Positions 9,404-20,383 of a DNA stretch of 64,000 nucleotides are shown piece after piece. Position 1 is the stretch's first letter. The number at the start of each line of letters is the position of its first letter. A program made the position numbers and the translations under genes. Where the stretch lies: NCBI RefSeq assembly GCF_964340395.1, contig NC_135551.1, positions 8,978,379 to 9,042,378 on the forward strand, read 5' to 3'. The stretch is from Glandiceps talaboti (lineage: Eukaryota > Hemichordata > Enteropneusta > Spengelidae). The notes beneath the pieces are model-generated. The model had not been told where the DNA came from, did not search any database, and was given only the letters and a program-made list of their open reading frames with translations.

Positions 9404-10252
9404 TTATTTATAACTACATAGTCTAATTATTATTACAATTCACCGCTGGGTAGCGTTAGTCGTGATGTGGTGGGGCCGGTGTTCACAGGGACAAGGTTCT
9501 CGAGATATGCTGTGAGTATTTTTTTTTATCAGAATACAGTAAAATGTCGATAATATAAACGTGTTTAGGCAAATGCATATTGAAGAGTGAAACAAACTTT
9601 AGTTCTGTGATCACACAAAGTCACTGCATAAAAATACTACTAGTACTATAAGTACTCAGTATTACCGTACTTGACATGTTATCATCATTTACCGATTTTA
9701 GACTTATTTAACAGCAATCTTGCAATGTTCTTTGACTGCATTCCATCGGTGTATCTCACTAAAAATGTTGATTTTGCGCTCCTTTCTTTTCCCCCACTTG
9801 TTTTCACTAGCGGAATGGAGCAGTTCCACATTACCATCGATCATATTCGGCGCTAGGTAATTACCTGTTAACATGCACTATCCTTAACCCATTAGGAACT
9901 ATGTAACATGGTTTGGACTCACCATCAATAAAGGTAAATTGCTAAATTTAAATTTAAAGGTAAATTGAAATTAGATATCACACGATGAAAAGTTATGAGG
10001 AATCCCTTTATATCTGAATCATTGGAATAATTGTACTTGGTTTTGAAATCAAACTTAAACCGTCTCTATATTAATAACGTGTAACTTTTAAGGCCATCCA
10101 ATACACTGAACCCTGTGTAAACTCCATATATAATAACATACACCTTGGCAAAATGAAAAAAATTCTCAGTCCTTTAGATGTCTGTTTTGTCAGGCTGTAC
10201 ACATATAGATGACCTTACACTACAAGAACAATGGCGTCACAAACAAACTTAC
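9404..10252. other. Non-coding, no recognised gene
   Basis: A GC-richer patch at 9440-9510 grades into AT-rich sequence. The next exon expected for the integrase-like gene to the right (a WH-x-D type motif) is not present here on either strand. Confidence 0.35.
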
Positions 10253-11712
10253 GATGCTCCTGTACAATCCACGTTTGAAACGCTTTCTCCCTCTTGCTTC
10301 AACACCATCTGGGTCAAGCACCCTTAATCTAGCAGCTACAGAATCTCTACGATATGAAAAATGATAAAGATGTACATGCAATTAATTGTTTTATTTAACT
10401 TTTTAACTAAGATCCATCAACAGAGACATAAATAAACGTACATCTACTACCCCATGGCCTACCTTAACTTGCATAAACATGTTAGCAATGATCAAAACTC
10501 TGTATTTGTGATAATCAGCCATAGTGGTAGGTTGAAAAGTTGAATGGAATGGTAAGTACATTAACTACATCAGGATAATGAGCTATCAAACTTAATTGCA
10601 TGGAAACATTTAAGTTGTATTTCTTTTTAAGGCGACACCACATGGCTCTGTACCCACATCTTGACCCTGAACCATTCAATTCATGCTGAAAGGTGAAGTA
10701 TAAAAGGATAAATATCTATATATGATGAATTCATGTATCCTAATAAAAAATATTGTTAGTTTTGAAAAAAGGGTACAAGTGAGAAATTTAAACTCAATGA
10801 ATATGTGTGTACAAGTATTTAAAATGTGTTGAAAGGAACAATGGGTAAAAACTCACCAATATGGCATTATTTATGTCGTCATCACTGGATCGTGTTGTTC
10901 TGGCCAACTTCAGTTTTTTTGCGGTATCTAAGTTGTCTTGGGCTAAATTAAATCATTTTTTTTGTTAATTGTTAAGTATCAATTTGAACATTAATGTCTA
11001 CTTAGTATATGTCACCAAAAGCATTAAAAAGAATGATAACTGATTGATCTTAATATGAATTATACCTGGGATACTTGTCTGTGTTGGAACATCTTATTTT
11101 GTACAATGTACAATCTCGGTATAATTTGGTAATAAATAAGAATTATACACAAAGAATATAAATCATACCATTGATAGAACTTAATAAATGACAAGTTTGT
11201 CACTGAAATATACAGATATCACAATACCAAATAACTAATATTCTTTGTTCCTGACAGGTGTTAAAATTGTTTTTCATTTCATTACATAAATTGGGTATTC
11301 CCACCTTAGATAGATGCCATGGAACATATCAAGAAATGCAATTATATGGTATGCTGAATATCCAGCTTGCCAGAATGCTTGGATTGCATCATTGTCTATG
11401 AAAGATGTAATAAAATGAAGAGTTACAGTGACATATCTTCTGGTTAATTTTTGAAGTAATTAAGTAACTATTAAACTAACTATTTCATATAGACTTCTGA
11501 ACTACCGTGCTTTAATTAACTGGGTAGATTACTTGATAAGAAACAGTGTATATATACAATCACTTATTGATTCATTGATTAAAATAGTATTTTTAAGTTT
11601 TTATCATTAATACATATCACTACATGCACACAGCACATGTACGTGTACGCACTGTAACATTGATACTGACCATTGTTGAAGTGTTGCCGAAACACTGGTT
11701 CACTCATGGTAT
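10253..11712 (-). pseudogene. Integrase-family (transposon-derived) gene, N-terminal exons only
   Basis: Four minus-strand exons join in phase: 11712-11671 (ATG inside, MSEPVFRQHFNN), 11395-11305 (FWQAGYSAYHIIAFLDMFHG), 10942-10857, 10685-10592 (GSGSRCGYRAMWCRLKKKY), plus a fifth at 10344-10253 (NSVAARLRVLDPDGVEARG). All have AG and GT borders. The wording matches the N-terminal half of animal genes with an HTH and a retroviral-type integrase core, probably of Ginger/retroelement origin. The exon at 10942-10857 keeps the family pattern only if its run of seven A (about 10914-10920) is out of frame, so either a frameshift mutation or a base-calling error. The catalytic core exon that should follow 10253 is missing. 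Function in the cell is unknown. Confidence 0.6.
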
Positions 11713-12080
11713 CTGCAATGAATAAAAAATCCATAATACATAATAATGACATGTTCTGCAGATTCTTTAAGACATAGGCATGATCTGTCCATGACATGAA
11801 AGGGGTGATCGGTATGTGTTTAAAGGTCAATGTATTATCGGCTCCACACATTGTCTTCGAAAAATAAGTAATCATATAACTTGAACAAATTTTACCAGTC
11901 AAGGAAAGGGGACTATGGTGCAGTGTCTAGACGACAAGCCAGGTCACCGAAAGTGGTACTCAGTCTAGTCCTGTCGGGGTCAATATTTAAATAAATAAAT
12001 AAATAAATAACAAACTGTACATTTGTTTGAAGTGGTGGGAGGGGAGTGAAGATCAGTGTAACATGTGTATGGTTACGTTA
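11713..12080. other. Non-coding with a short AAAT repeat
   Basis: AAAT repeats about six times at 11987-12010. A 107-codon open frame on minus (11902-11579) overlaps the integrase-like exon and is not itself a gene. Confidence 0.35.
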
Positions 12081-12116
12081 TTCTCTTTTGGAGGATGTGT
12101 GGCCCTGAAAGGGGCC
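12081..12116 (-). terminator. Second histone-type 3' stem-loop
   Basis: Minus strand GGCCCCTTTCAGGGCC at 12116-12101 differs from the consensus stem-loop by one base next to the loop, which makes a C-A mismatch. It is preceded by CAAACCAAAC and followed by CACACATCCTCCAAAAGAGA, closely matching the element at 7124-7164 over about 70 bp. A minus-strand frame ending in ATTACTGCTGAG and TAG (12142-12140) lies 23 nt upstream. That frame does not look like any histone. Confidence 0.7.
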
Positions 12117-12139
12117 GTTTGGTTTGGTTTGTGTAATGT

Positions 12140-12440
12140 CTACTCAGCAGTAATAACCGTAAAACCTTGGTTCATCACCATCTCCTTAGCTCTGTCGAAG
12201 TTTGCTGGTTTCACGAAAAAAACAATATTGCATTCTTGCACGACGCCAAGCCGTCGACAATGAAAGCAGGAACGGCCTTTGACTTGATGTAGTATCGGCT
12301 GTTTGAAGAAAGACGTGCATCGATTACTCTTGAAAGCAAACGAGCAAAGTCCCTCTTCAATTGCAAGTGACCGAGAACTTGCCGTGTCGCCTGTCGGACT
12401 TTACAGTCATGATTATTGGTTTCTTCGCGAAAAATATAGT
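12140..12440 (-). other. Unidentified open frame before the second histone-type stem-loop
   Basis: The minus-strand frame ending at 12140 reads back through VFFVKPANFDRAKEMVMNQG with no stop for about 90 codons. A second frame (12564-12211) is also open. Neither matches a core or linker histone that I recognise. It could be the last exon of a gene using histone-type 3' processing, or an unrelated fragment. Confidence 0.25.
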
Positions 12441-12649
12441 AAGTCTTCGACGTTAATAACGTACCTCTGTAGTGTAACGGTACATGCCAACTGCATACAT
12501 CTCCCGGACACATCTTCTTTACTACGATCTTTTGAATGATGGGATGACAAATTTGGTGTAACACGTACAGCTAGTAGCTCTGTCACTGAGTATGAACACG
12601 TACGTGCATAACCATGAAAACGTGTATGATAGTCTTTTTTTTTTTTCAT

Positions 12650-14100
12650 TTCCCGCCGCTTTCCTTTGAGTAGTCGTGTGCACGATAGCTCGCCATTGTT
12701 ATATCATGTAACTTATACAAACTTTAAAAAAGCACTGGTGAGATTTTTTTTAAACTTCAATAAAGATAGTTTATAGTACGGCTTGACCGATTTTGCAAAT
12801 CAGGGGCCTTGATTTCGGTTGGTTATATGAAGCCATGACCCGCTCTTTCTTAGGGGTGTGACCTAGATCAAAAGAATTATAAATATGCATGAAACAAATT
12901 TCTCTCAGCACTCAATTTGCATGCAACAAATTACACAACATTTTGAAACATTTTAACAACACAGTTTATCCCGCCCAAACATTGCAAATATATATTTATG
13001 GGTACAAATTTTCAACAATTAAAAATCGAATGAAATCGTCATTTTTTTACTGGAACGTTCCACACATACAGCTGCCGCTGACTCTAGATACAACTGGGTA
13101 ATATGTGTGTCCGTCAACGTGTCAATCTGCCATGACTTTCACTCGATGTGTGATGCGGTCCAGTTTGTGGCTTTGTGTGTTCGCTGTCGTACTTTCTTGT
13201 CCAGGCTCTTCTTTACAAACTGCGAATTGGACAATGGTGTTGAAAATCTGTCGTTTGATGTGACTGATGAAGGATTGCACAGTGATTCTTTTCGTAGTGA
13301 ATCTAGTTGCGATAATGTTACATCGTCCCAATCGATTTTAAGATCGCGTGAAGCTTCGTCTGAATCCCTGTTTCCAAAAAAATAAATTCGTTTGTCGTGA
13401 TGTGTTACAGATGTTGACGGAGCCGGAAAGGGGAAATATCGAGAATAAAAATGCGCAAAAACGAACTGGGACACTTGCAACATTTGTAGCAAAAAAATTC
13501 ACTTTTCGATAAAAGGTTTCAAAAGATCCGTTTGAGCCAATCACGCTGTAGTATACATTACTTAATTTGTGAATTTTATGAATATTTAGAAGGGAACCCC
13601 CCTAAATTCTGCGTTCATGCCGTAATTTGCATGTGAGGTTATAACATTTGAGCCATGTATTTGCTGGTTACATGACCCCTACCAGGCATTGCTCATGGTA
13701 CTCATGGATTTCCCCGCAGTGTCGTTATCGTTTTGCATGCCAAGTATACACGGTACCGACGCACATTTTATAATGCATTCATAACTTACATAATAACATA
13801 TTTGTAAATAAAAAATAGAATTAAAAGAAAACACATTTCATTAACATTTAGTTGTTTCAACCTTATTTGGTTTTTTTTTTTCTGCTGTGCTTTTATGCAA
13901 GTACGTATTCGATCGATTATTTGTTTATTTGATTTCTCCTCCATTAGCGTGTTGAATTCGTCATCAGCTAATTCTAGCTTTACTCTTAATGATGATGTGG
14001 CCTTTCTATATTGGTGAAGCAAATGTTTTCTTTATGATGTTTACCTCATATGTGGTAAACGATCTTCTTTGATGGGGTGTCTGTAGGGAGAGTATGTTGA
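12650..14100. other. Unassigned region with weak minus-strand exon candidates
   Basis: On minus, 13492-13139 is open for 117 codons with a Ser/Asp-rich composition (KIDWDDVTLSQLDSLRKES). On minus, 13985-13840 is open and polar (ELADDEFNTLMEEKSNKQ) after an acceptor-like CCAATATAG. They could be upstream exons of the integrase-like gene. No known domain seen. Confidence 0.25.
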
Positions 14101-14120
14101 CAAAACTGAATCAAGTAACT

Positions 14121-14352
14121 ATGTATGTATGTATGTATGTATGTATGTATTTATGTAGTGGGTATGTATGTATGTATCTATTTTAACTTAAGATAAATAC
14201 TTACCAAATCTGCACTATATAGAGAGTAGCTCCCTTCATCAATTACGCTGGTATGACAACTTTTGTCATTGTTGTCAGCATCGTCACCATCAGAATGATA
14301 CTTTGGCACAATACATTTATCTTATTGTCATTTCTCAATCTGAAATGAAATG

Positions 14353-14399
<47 letters not shown>

Positions 14400-14470
14400 C
14401 AAATTGTAAACAAACAAGTAAATGAATATATAAACACACAAACAAACAACCAACCAACCAAACAAACAAA
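14121..14470. repeat. Microsatellites: ATGT, AAT and AAAC types
   Basis: (ATGT)n at about 14121-14178, (AAT)n at 14353-14398, and AAAC/AACC-rich sequence at 14400-14470. Confidence 0.9.
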
Positions 14471-14773
14471 GGTACAAGTGTATGTTATTTTTTTCATACG
14501 TATTTTTCCTTTCAGATGTTCATAGCCAACACTTTTAAACATACAATCATCAGTATATACTCTCTCCAGCAATTCGTACACATGTAAATACTCAATCGCA
14601 TCATCGTCATCACAAACTGATTGCAGACGATGATATTTAAGAACATCGTAGTTGAGGCATAGGATTTGAAATACAATGTAATTTTCCTATGCATGTCAAA
14701 CCCTCCTTGTGAGGAGCAGCGGAAACTTCTGGTAGGGACTGGACATAAATAACAGGGGATGTACGTGGCTAAT

Positions 14774-14912
14774 AGAATCCCACACCCCTAAGGGCTGAGA
14801 TGGAATATTGCACACGAGTTGGGAAATTTTTGTCTGACACGAGCCGCAGTGAGACAACAATTTCCCAACGAATGTGAGATATTCCATCTCTGCCCATTGG
14901 TGTGTAGGATTC
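14774..14912. repeat. Foldback (hairpin) repeat of about 140 bp
   Basis: The left arm (GAATCCCACACCCCTAAGGG, then GAGATGGAATAT and TTGGGAAATT) pairs with the right arm (AATTTCCCAACG, ATATTCCATCTC, TGTGTAGGATTC). The centre is GACACGAGCCGCAGTGAG. It looks like a small non-autonomous element; a related ACATGAGAATCCTAC motif recurs at about 15610. Confidence 0.7.
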
Positions 14913-14997
14913 TTTTCTCATGTCCCTTTTTATGGTAGGAAAACAATTTAAAACCCGGTTATTACTGATTGAATTAACTAGACCAAGGAGGTCTTTG

Positions 14998-14999
<2 letters not shown>

Positions 15000-15032
<33 letters not shown>
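15000..15032. repeat. (TG)n microsatellite
   Basis: About fifteen TG units. Confidence 0.95.
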
Positions 15033-15034
<2 letters not shown>

Positions 15035-16680
15035 CTTTGTGTAAGTCACATTCATAACAACTGATTCCAGACATCAAATATTGAGATCAAGGCTTCATTG
15101 ACCTATATACCAAAGTGACTACTTGTAAAGTTGTAATACTAGACAAGCTAAATTTGTAAACATTAGTTAATTTGTTGCAATATTTATACACACAGTATGA
15201 CCGAACATTTTTTTGTTGTTGCCAGAGCTCGAGAGGCACACGACGCGATGGTTCATTTTCAAACATCATGACCGTATATAACCCAATGCATGAATGTTTA
15301 CAATTATTTACTAGTAACATGTACATGTTTATAAAATATCAAATTTGAATCCATTTTCGAGGTCATCGGGGATAAAGCAGCAAAACAGCTCTGACGACTT
15401 GTAGTCGAATGCGGGAGTCGACTCGTTGGCATTTCTCCCGGGCATTTCTCTGGTTGCGGTACGCAGTACCCGCGGTGACCCGATCATTATGAAGTCTACG
15501 GCTGTTGTGAGCTGGTTTGAACGCGAGTTATTTTTATCTGTAGTGCTGTCTCTAAGGGTGAACAATCGATATGTTCCGATTGGTTTAAATTCTCCGATCA
15601 TAACAAAAACATGAGAATCCTACCTAATGTGCCGCCAATATTTATCATCTTCGAATCAAAATGAACTTTATGCATGCCAGGTCTAGATTAGGGGGACGAC
15701 ACTTCACGCATCCACTGGTTTATTAAGGGGTCTGCTAAATAGTGCCTAAATCCCGACCAAATTTTTGTCCAACATGAATAAAAAACAAACACATTAATAT
15801 TGTAGGCCAAGATGTAATTTTATAACATCATGTTTGTATTTTAGGATGGATTTGTAATATTGGATCAGTGTTAGATTATCTCACCCCCACCCCATACACC
15901 CCTATTTTAGACACGCGTAAATGCCAATCATTAACATATTTGTCATAGAATACACATACTTGAACATATTTAAATGCTCTATGCATATAATACAATTCCG
16001 AATTGATGAAATAACTCATGTCACTTTATCTTTCACCTCGTGTTAAACTGACAAAGTTGATAGCGTGTATTTTGATTCCCGGCTATGATTTATGCATCTG
16101 TTTCCTGGCTGATATATGGTGTTGATACAATTCAATTCAAGTTCAATATAACTTTATTTATCCCAAATTGGGTAATTAACATTGGCGGCTGTGAAAACAG
16201 ACATAGCTATATAAAGACAGTAAGTAAAATCATAAAATCTATAAAACATCACACATCACAAACACTAACTTAAAAGGTACACATCATTTAAAAGCCGCTC
16301 TGCAGTTGGAATAAAGGAATGTTTGCATCGCGTTTGACCAATCTGATTAAAAGCCGATCGATTAGTCGGCTAATCGTTCATTGCTATTTTACCTTCGTTA
16401 TTTGCCTGAATTTGACCTTCTTGGTACATGTTTACATTTTTTAGCCTGATCGCCTCCTCTACATCTGAACTGACGCACATGCAAACGAATTTCTGCTCAG
16501 TGAGACACACGGCAAATCAGGTTGCGTCTTACTCGTCATGGACATACATGTACGCATTGTTTATCACTGCGTACATGTATTGAATATCAATGGTTCTGCC
16601 CTGCGTTGTTGATTTGCGTATCGGTTAGTTTCCGTAACGATAAAGTTCATCACAGCACCGGTAAAGACAACACAGTTCCA
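15033..16680. other. Non-coding; one possible LINE tail
   Basis: No gene recognised. At about 16150-16175 the stretch CTTTATTTATCCCAAATTGG resembles 3' ends of LINE families that carry TTTATTTATCCC. A GC-rich patch at 15415-15500 is unassigned. Confidence 0.3.
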
Positions 16681-16686
16681 AGACAC

Positions 16687-17058
16687 TCATGTTGTGACAT
16701 TCATGAGAAATACCAACATTTTCATCAACAAAATTAATGTCATCCCAGGTCTCAATGTCACGAGTTCACTCATCGATATCCCCATTGGTACTACTGTTAC
16801 TGCTACTTGCAGGTGCAGGTGACGGAGGGCCTGAATCGATGTTATCTCCACCAGTGTCAGATACCTGGCTGTCAGAAACCTCGAAGTCCGAACCAACTTA
16901 CAGCCAGATGAATCATGACGGTTTCTTACTAGTCTAGCCAGGGGTAGGTCATCGTCGATGTCAGACTCGGTAAAACCATAAAATGATTCGTTACTACTTT
17001 CACAAAAAATATCAACAATACGATTGCCATCCTGATTACTGTCACTCAACGCCGCCAT
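16687..17058 (-). pseudogene. Possible piggyBac-type transposase N-terminus
   Basis: The minus frame opens at 17056-17058 with MAALSDSNQDGN and an acidic segment ESFYGFTESDIDDDLPLARL, typical of piggyBac-like N-termini. After a frameshift near 16905 it continues acidic and Ser-rich, meets a stop near 16773, and then reads DIETWDDINFVDENVG. No DDE core follows. The assignment rests on style of sequence only. Confidence 0.35.
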
Positions 17059-17166
17059 TTTTAAAATTTCACGCAGCTTCAGTCAGAAATAGGACGTGTA
17101 CGTCGAATCAAAACAAACAGCTGACGACCTGATAAACATTCAGTTACCTGCTATGTCGTATCACAA

Positions 17167-17325
17167 GGAGATCAGGCTCATTTAGTTCTGTTTACAAATA
17201 TAAACAAAACAAATAAACAAGTAAACAAACAAAATAAACCGACAAATGAGTAGATACATACATGAGTAAATGACAACAAACCAACGAACAAACAAACCCT
17301 GCCCCCCCCCCCCCCCCCCCCACCG
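17167..17325. repeat. AAAC-rich and poly(C) low complexity
   Basis: AAACAAAT/AAAC repeats, then about 20 consecutive C at 17302-17321. Confidence 0.9.
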
Positions 17326-19976
17326 AAATGGTCACATATGGAAATAACCCACAAGGGTTGACTGATCAACAGCCATACCCAGAAGCGGGTACTATTATAA
17401 TTTTCATATCCGAAAAAAAATTCCATAAATTGACTTCAGATCTGTCACAAATCCACCTCGCTAGAACAAATATGCTTAGAACTCACATTTTTACCAGGCG
17501 AAATTGACAGCAAAATGAACAGAAAGGCTGTAAACTGGTGTCTTTCAAATCTGTTCCAGACGTCTGGAAATGTTCAGCTTCTTTGTGACACAGTTCAAAT
17601 GTACGTAGAGGATTTTCACTTGAAAATACATGACCATTTTAAAGACTGGTATTTGGGTAACTACTATCACTACTTCAGATAGTGTAATCATGTCTGGCTT
17701 CATTTTCTTGTTTCTCGTCATTGCCAATAATAGATCATCTGAAATGTACCTTGCATACTTCTGCATGGCACACTATGTACCCATGACCTAGTAAAACAGT
17801 AGATCAAATTATAATTAGATTTTGGTACTATGGAAGTGTATAATATTTGGTTATGTGGTGTATCATAAATTAAAAATTTAATAGTGCACATACCTTCCCT
17901 CCTGTTTTCTGCCTTCGCATTCTTTTGCACTGAGTGCTACCTTTCCTACACAATTATGTTTAAAGTGAGGTGTTTTGTTTTCAAATAAAAGGGGAAGACA
18001 CTATAAAAATATCTTTTAAATTTTTCATCAAAGCACTTGAACCTATCCATATATTGAAATAGAGATACATGTACTACTACCACATACATACAAACAGGAA
18101 TGAATCCTACACTATGCTTACAAGTTACGTTTGAGTAAGCGCCACCCCCACCCCTCAAAAAAATGTTTTTGATCAGGACAGTTTGTCGATTTTGTCTAAA
18201 GTGGTGCAATGTGATTGTTCTCTATTTTTTCACTCAATCTACTACATGTATTTATGACAGTGTTGTTTTTATTTAGTACTTTATCACACCATGGTTTTGA
18301 CCAAGTATAATACATATTATTTCCTGACCCAAATTACACATTTGGTCCAATACCTTTCATGTGAATGACGCACAAACTAGATAGGCCACTACCAGAGGCT
18401 AAGAAAATATTGAACAAACAGAACTTAACTTAAAGTCATTTACATGTGCTCCATGGACACACCCAGTCTAGATGTTGCGCAGGAGAGTATTTCCTTGGCA
18501 GCCACATCAATACTAATGTGACATTGTTTAGGTACATACTTATAGGTATTGCAATTATATGTTATAAAAATATTGACAATTAAATTACAATAGAAAGGGT
18601 TTATACATAATGGAATTGAACTAAATTTTCAGATTTTACATGCCATTCATATCACAACTATTTTTATGTAACTTACACAGTGACAGAACATCTAAAATGA
18701 ATTACCTATCAATCATCAACTGGTATTCAACAAATTATGGGCAGAGGCTTTCAAGCAGACCAAGGTGAAAGAGTATATAAAAGAAGGACTAAAATGTTTT
18801 AGAAAAAGGACAACAGTAGGATATAATACAAGAATGAAAGTAAGATGTATAACATGTCAAAGACCTATATTTACCAAGAGTCTGCCTAATTTGCATTACA
18901 AGCAGGCAGTGGTGTAACTGTAGTAGCCCAAACACATGGGAGTATTGTGGAGTTAGCATTAGTGAAATTAATAATCTTGATTCAATTCTCAATAAAATTA
19001 ACAGCTTATTTATCCAGATCACTTTTCTCAACATAATTTCAAACATTCACATTAATATGTATTTTAATTTCATACATCAACAATCACACTGACTAAAAAC
19101 TAATGTATATATAGGCACACTCTGTGAGAATCTGCAATGAATACTCGCTACTCCTGCATAATAACCGATATCCTTCCACATTTATTTTGTTTTGATTTAA
19201 ATTAAGTAAAACGAGTAAGAGAAAGTAGGGAACAAGGAAAGAGTAAGATTTTCAGGAAGAAATAGGAAAAAATTGGTATAAAGTTGAAAATTTGTCATTT
19301 TTAAAAATTTCTTAATTAATTCACGGTTTTAGTATATTATTCTACTTACTGGAGTGGACTGAAAGGCTGGTGAAAGAAGCCGGATGTGTGGTACATTAAA
19401 AAAATAATGTCCCCAGTTCGGTATTATTTTGTGTTTATGGTATGTACCAAGACAAACCGTTGTAAACATACTGGCGTATACATAATTGCGGTGGATTCAA
19501 ATCTTCATTCCACGCACATACCGTTCGACACCAGCAGATGTTGTAAGGACACACTATTGGACTTACTTCAACTTATCAGGTTACAAATTTAGAGCTCTAC
19601 TATAGATCTGATGATTGATTTTTGTAGTGATCTCGGATGCAAAAATCCCTTTTCTGGCCTTTCAGGAACATTTCCACTTCTTTATCTCCCCGTTAAGGAT
19701 AGACAATGAAACCTACAAAAGATTGACAAAGTATAACAGTTGCTGTACATGTACATGCATTTTTCTACAGTATTTATATTATATAGGCATCACATTTTAT
19801 GGTTAAAATGGTTCACATATATATTGCTAACATTTACAATAAAGTTAGCTAAGCTTAAGTGGAAAACTTTGCTTCACTGAGAAAAAAAATGGTGTTATTT
19901 TTCCTTTTGGTCAAAGTGTAATTTACAAAGCATCTTCGGAGATTTGTTAACATGAACAAAGCAGAACAATACTCAC
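17326..19976. other. Mostly AT-rich, no firm gene
   Basis: A minus-strand open frame at 17545-17766 and weak frames at 18420-18540 and 18789-19046 show no recognisable motifs. Some may be unrecognised exons of the SWIM-family gene to the right. Confidence 0.3.
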
Positions 19977-20383
19977 CATTAAATTATGAGGAGGGTCACT
20001 CTTCTTATATGAATGGTAACATTTGGCCTCTATGTTTATGTTGCCATCATCATTTACTTGTACTGTTCAGAGAAAAAAATAGAAATTATACCTGTTATAT
20101 ATTCATGGTAAATTATATATATTAATTAACTGAGAATTTTAGAAATATATAAACACAAGTAATAGCACGAGAAAATGATATTGTCCCGGCGTCAAACACA
20201 GCCGTAACGGTTAATACCAAAACATACCTTCGAATTTGTGTATGTATTCTTCGATAAAAAAATGTGTGCCCTCTCTAGAGTCTTCACTGGTGTTTTTGAT
20301 GAAGTTTCGACAAACAGTTCCCCGTACGAAATACTTGGAAAGTTGAACAAGCACCGTGTCCATCGTCTAGTAGACTCCGCCAT
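19977..20383 (-). CDS. SWIM-family gene, first two exons (partial)
   Basis: Exon 1 (20383-20228) starts at an ATG in a good context (ATCATGG) and encodes 52 residues (RRWTRCLFNFPSISYGELFV...) to AAG|GTATGT. Exon 2 (20062-19977), after CTGAACAG and ending ATG|GTGAGT, reads GNINIEAKCYHSYKKSDPPH. This wording is typical of the segment just before the SWIM zinc finger in animal SWIM-domain proteins and parallels residues 150-180 of the transposon nuclease at 4 kb. Exon 1 ends in phase 0 while exon 2 needs phase 1, so either a small exon is missed or the gene is decayed. The CxC...CxH part was not found. Confidence 0.4.

Noticed and set aside
12027-12263. Plus-strand 78-codon frame with SFGGCVALKG
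   Set aside because: Looks like the end of histone H4 (YGFGG) at first sight, but it is the antisense of the second stem-loop; no histone fold residues precede it.
12211-12564. Minus-strand 117-codon frame containing HLQL, compared with histone H2A
   Set aside because: Only four residues agree; the rest of the H2A fold is missing.
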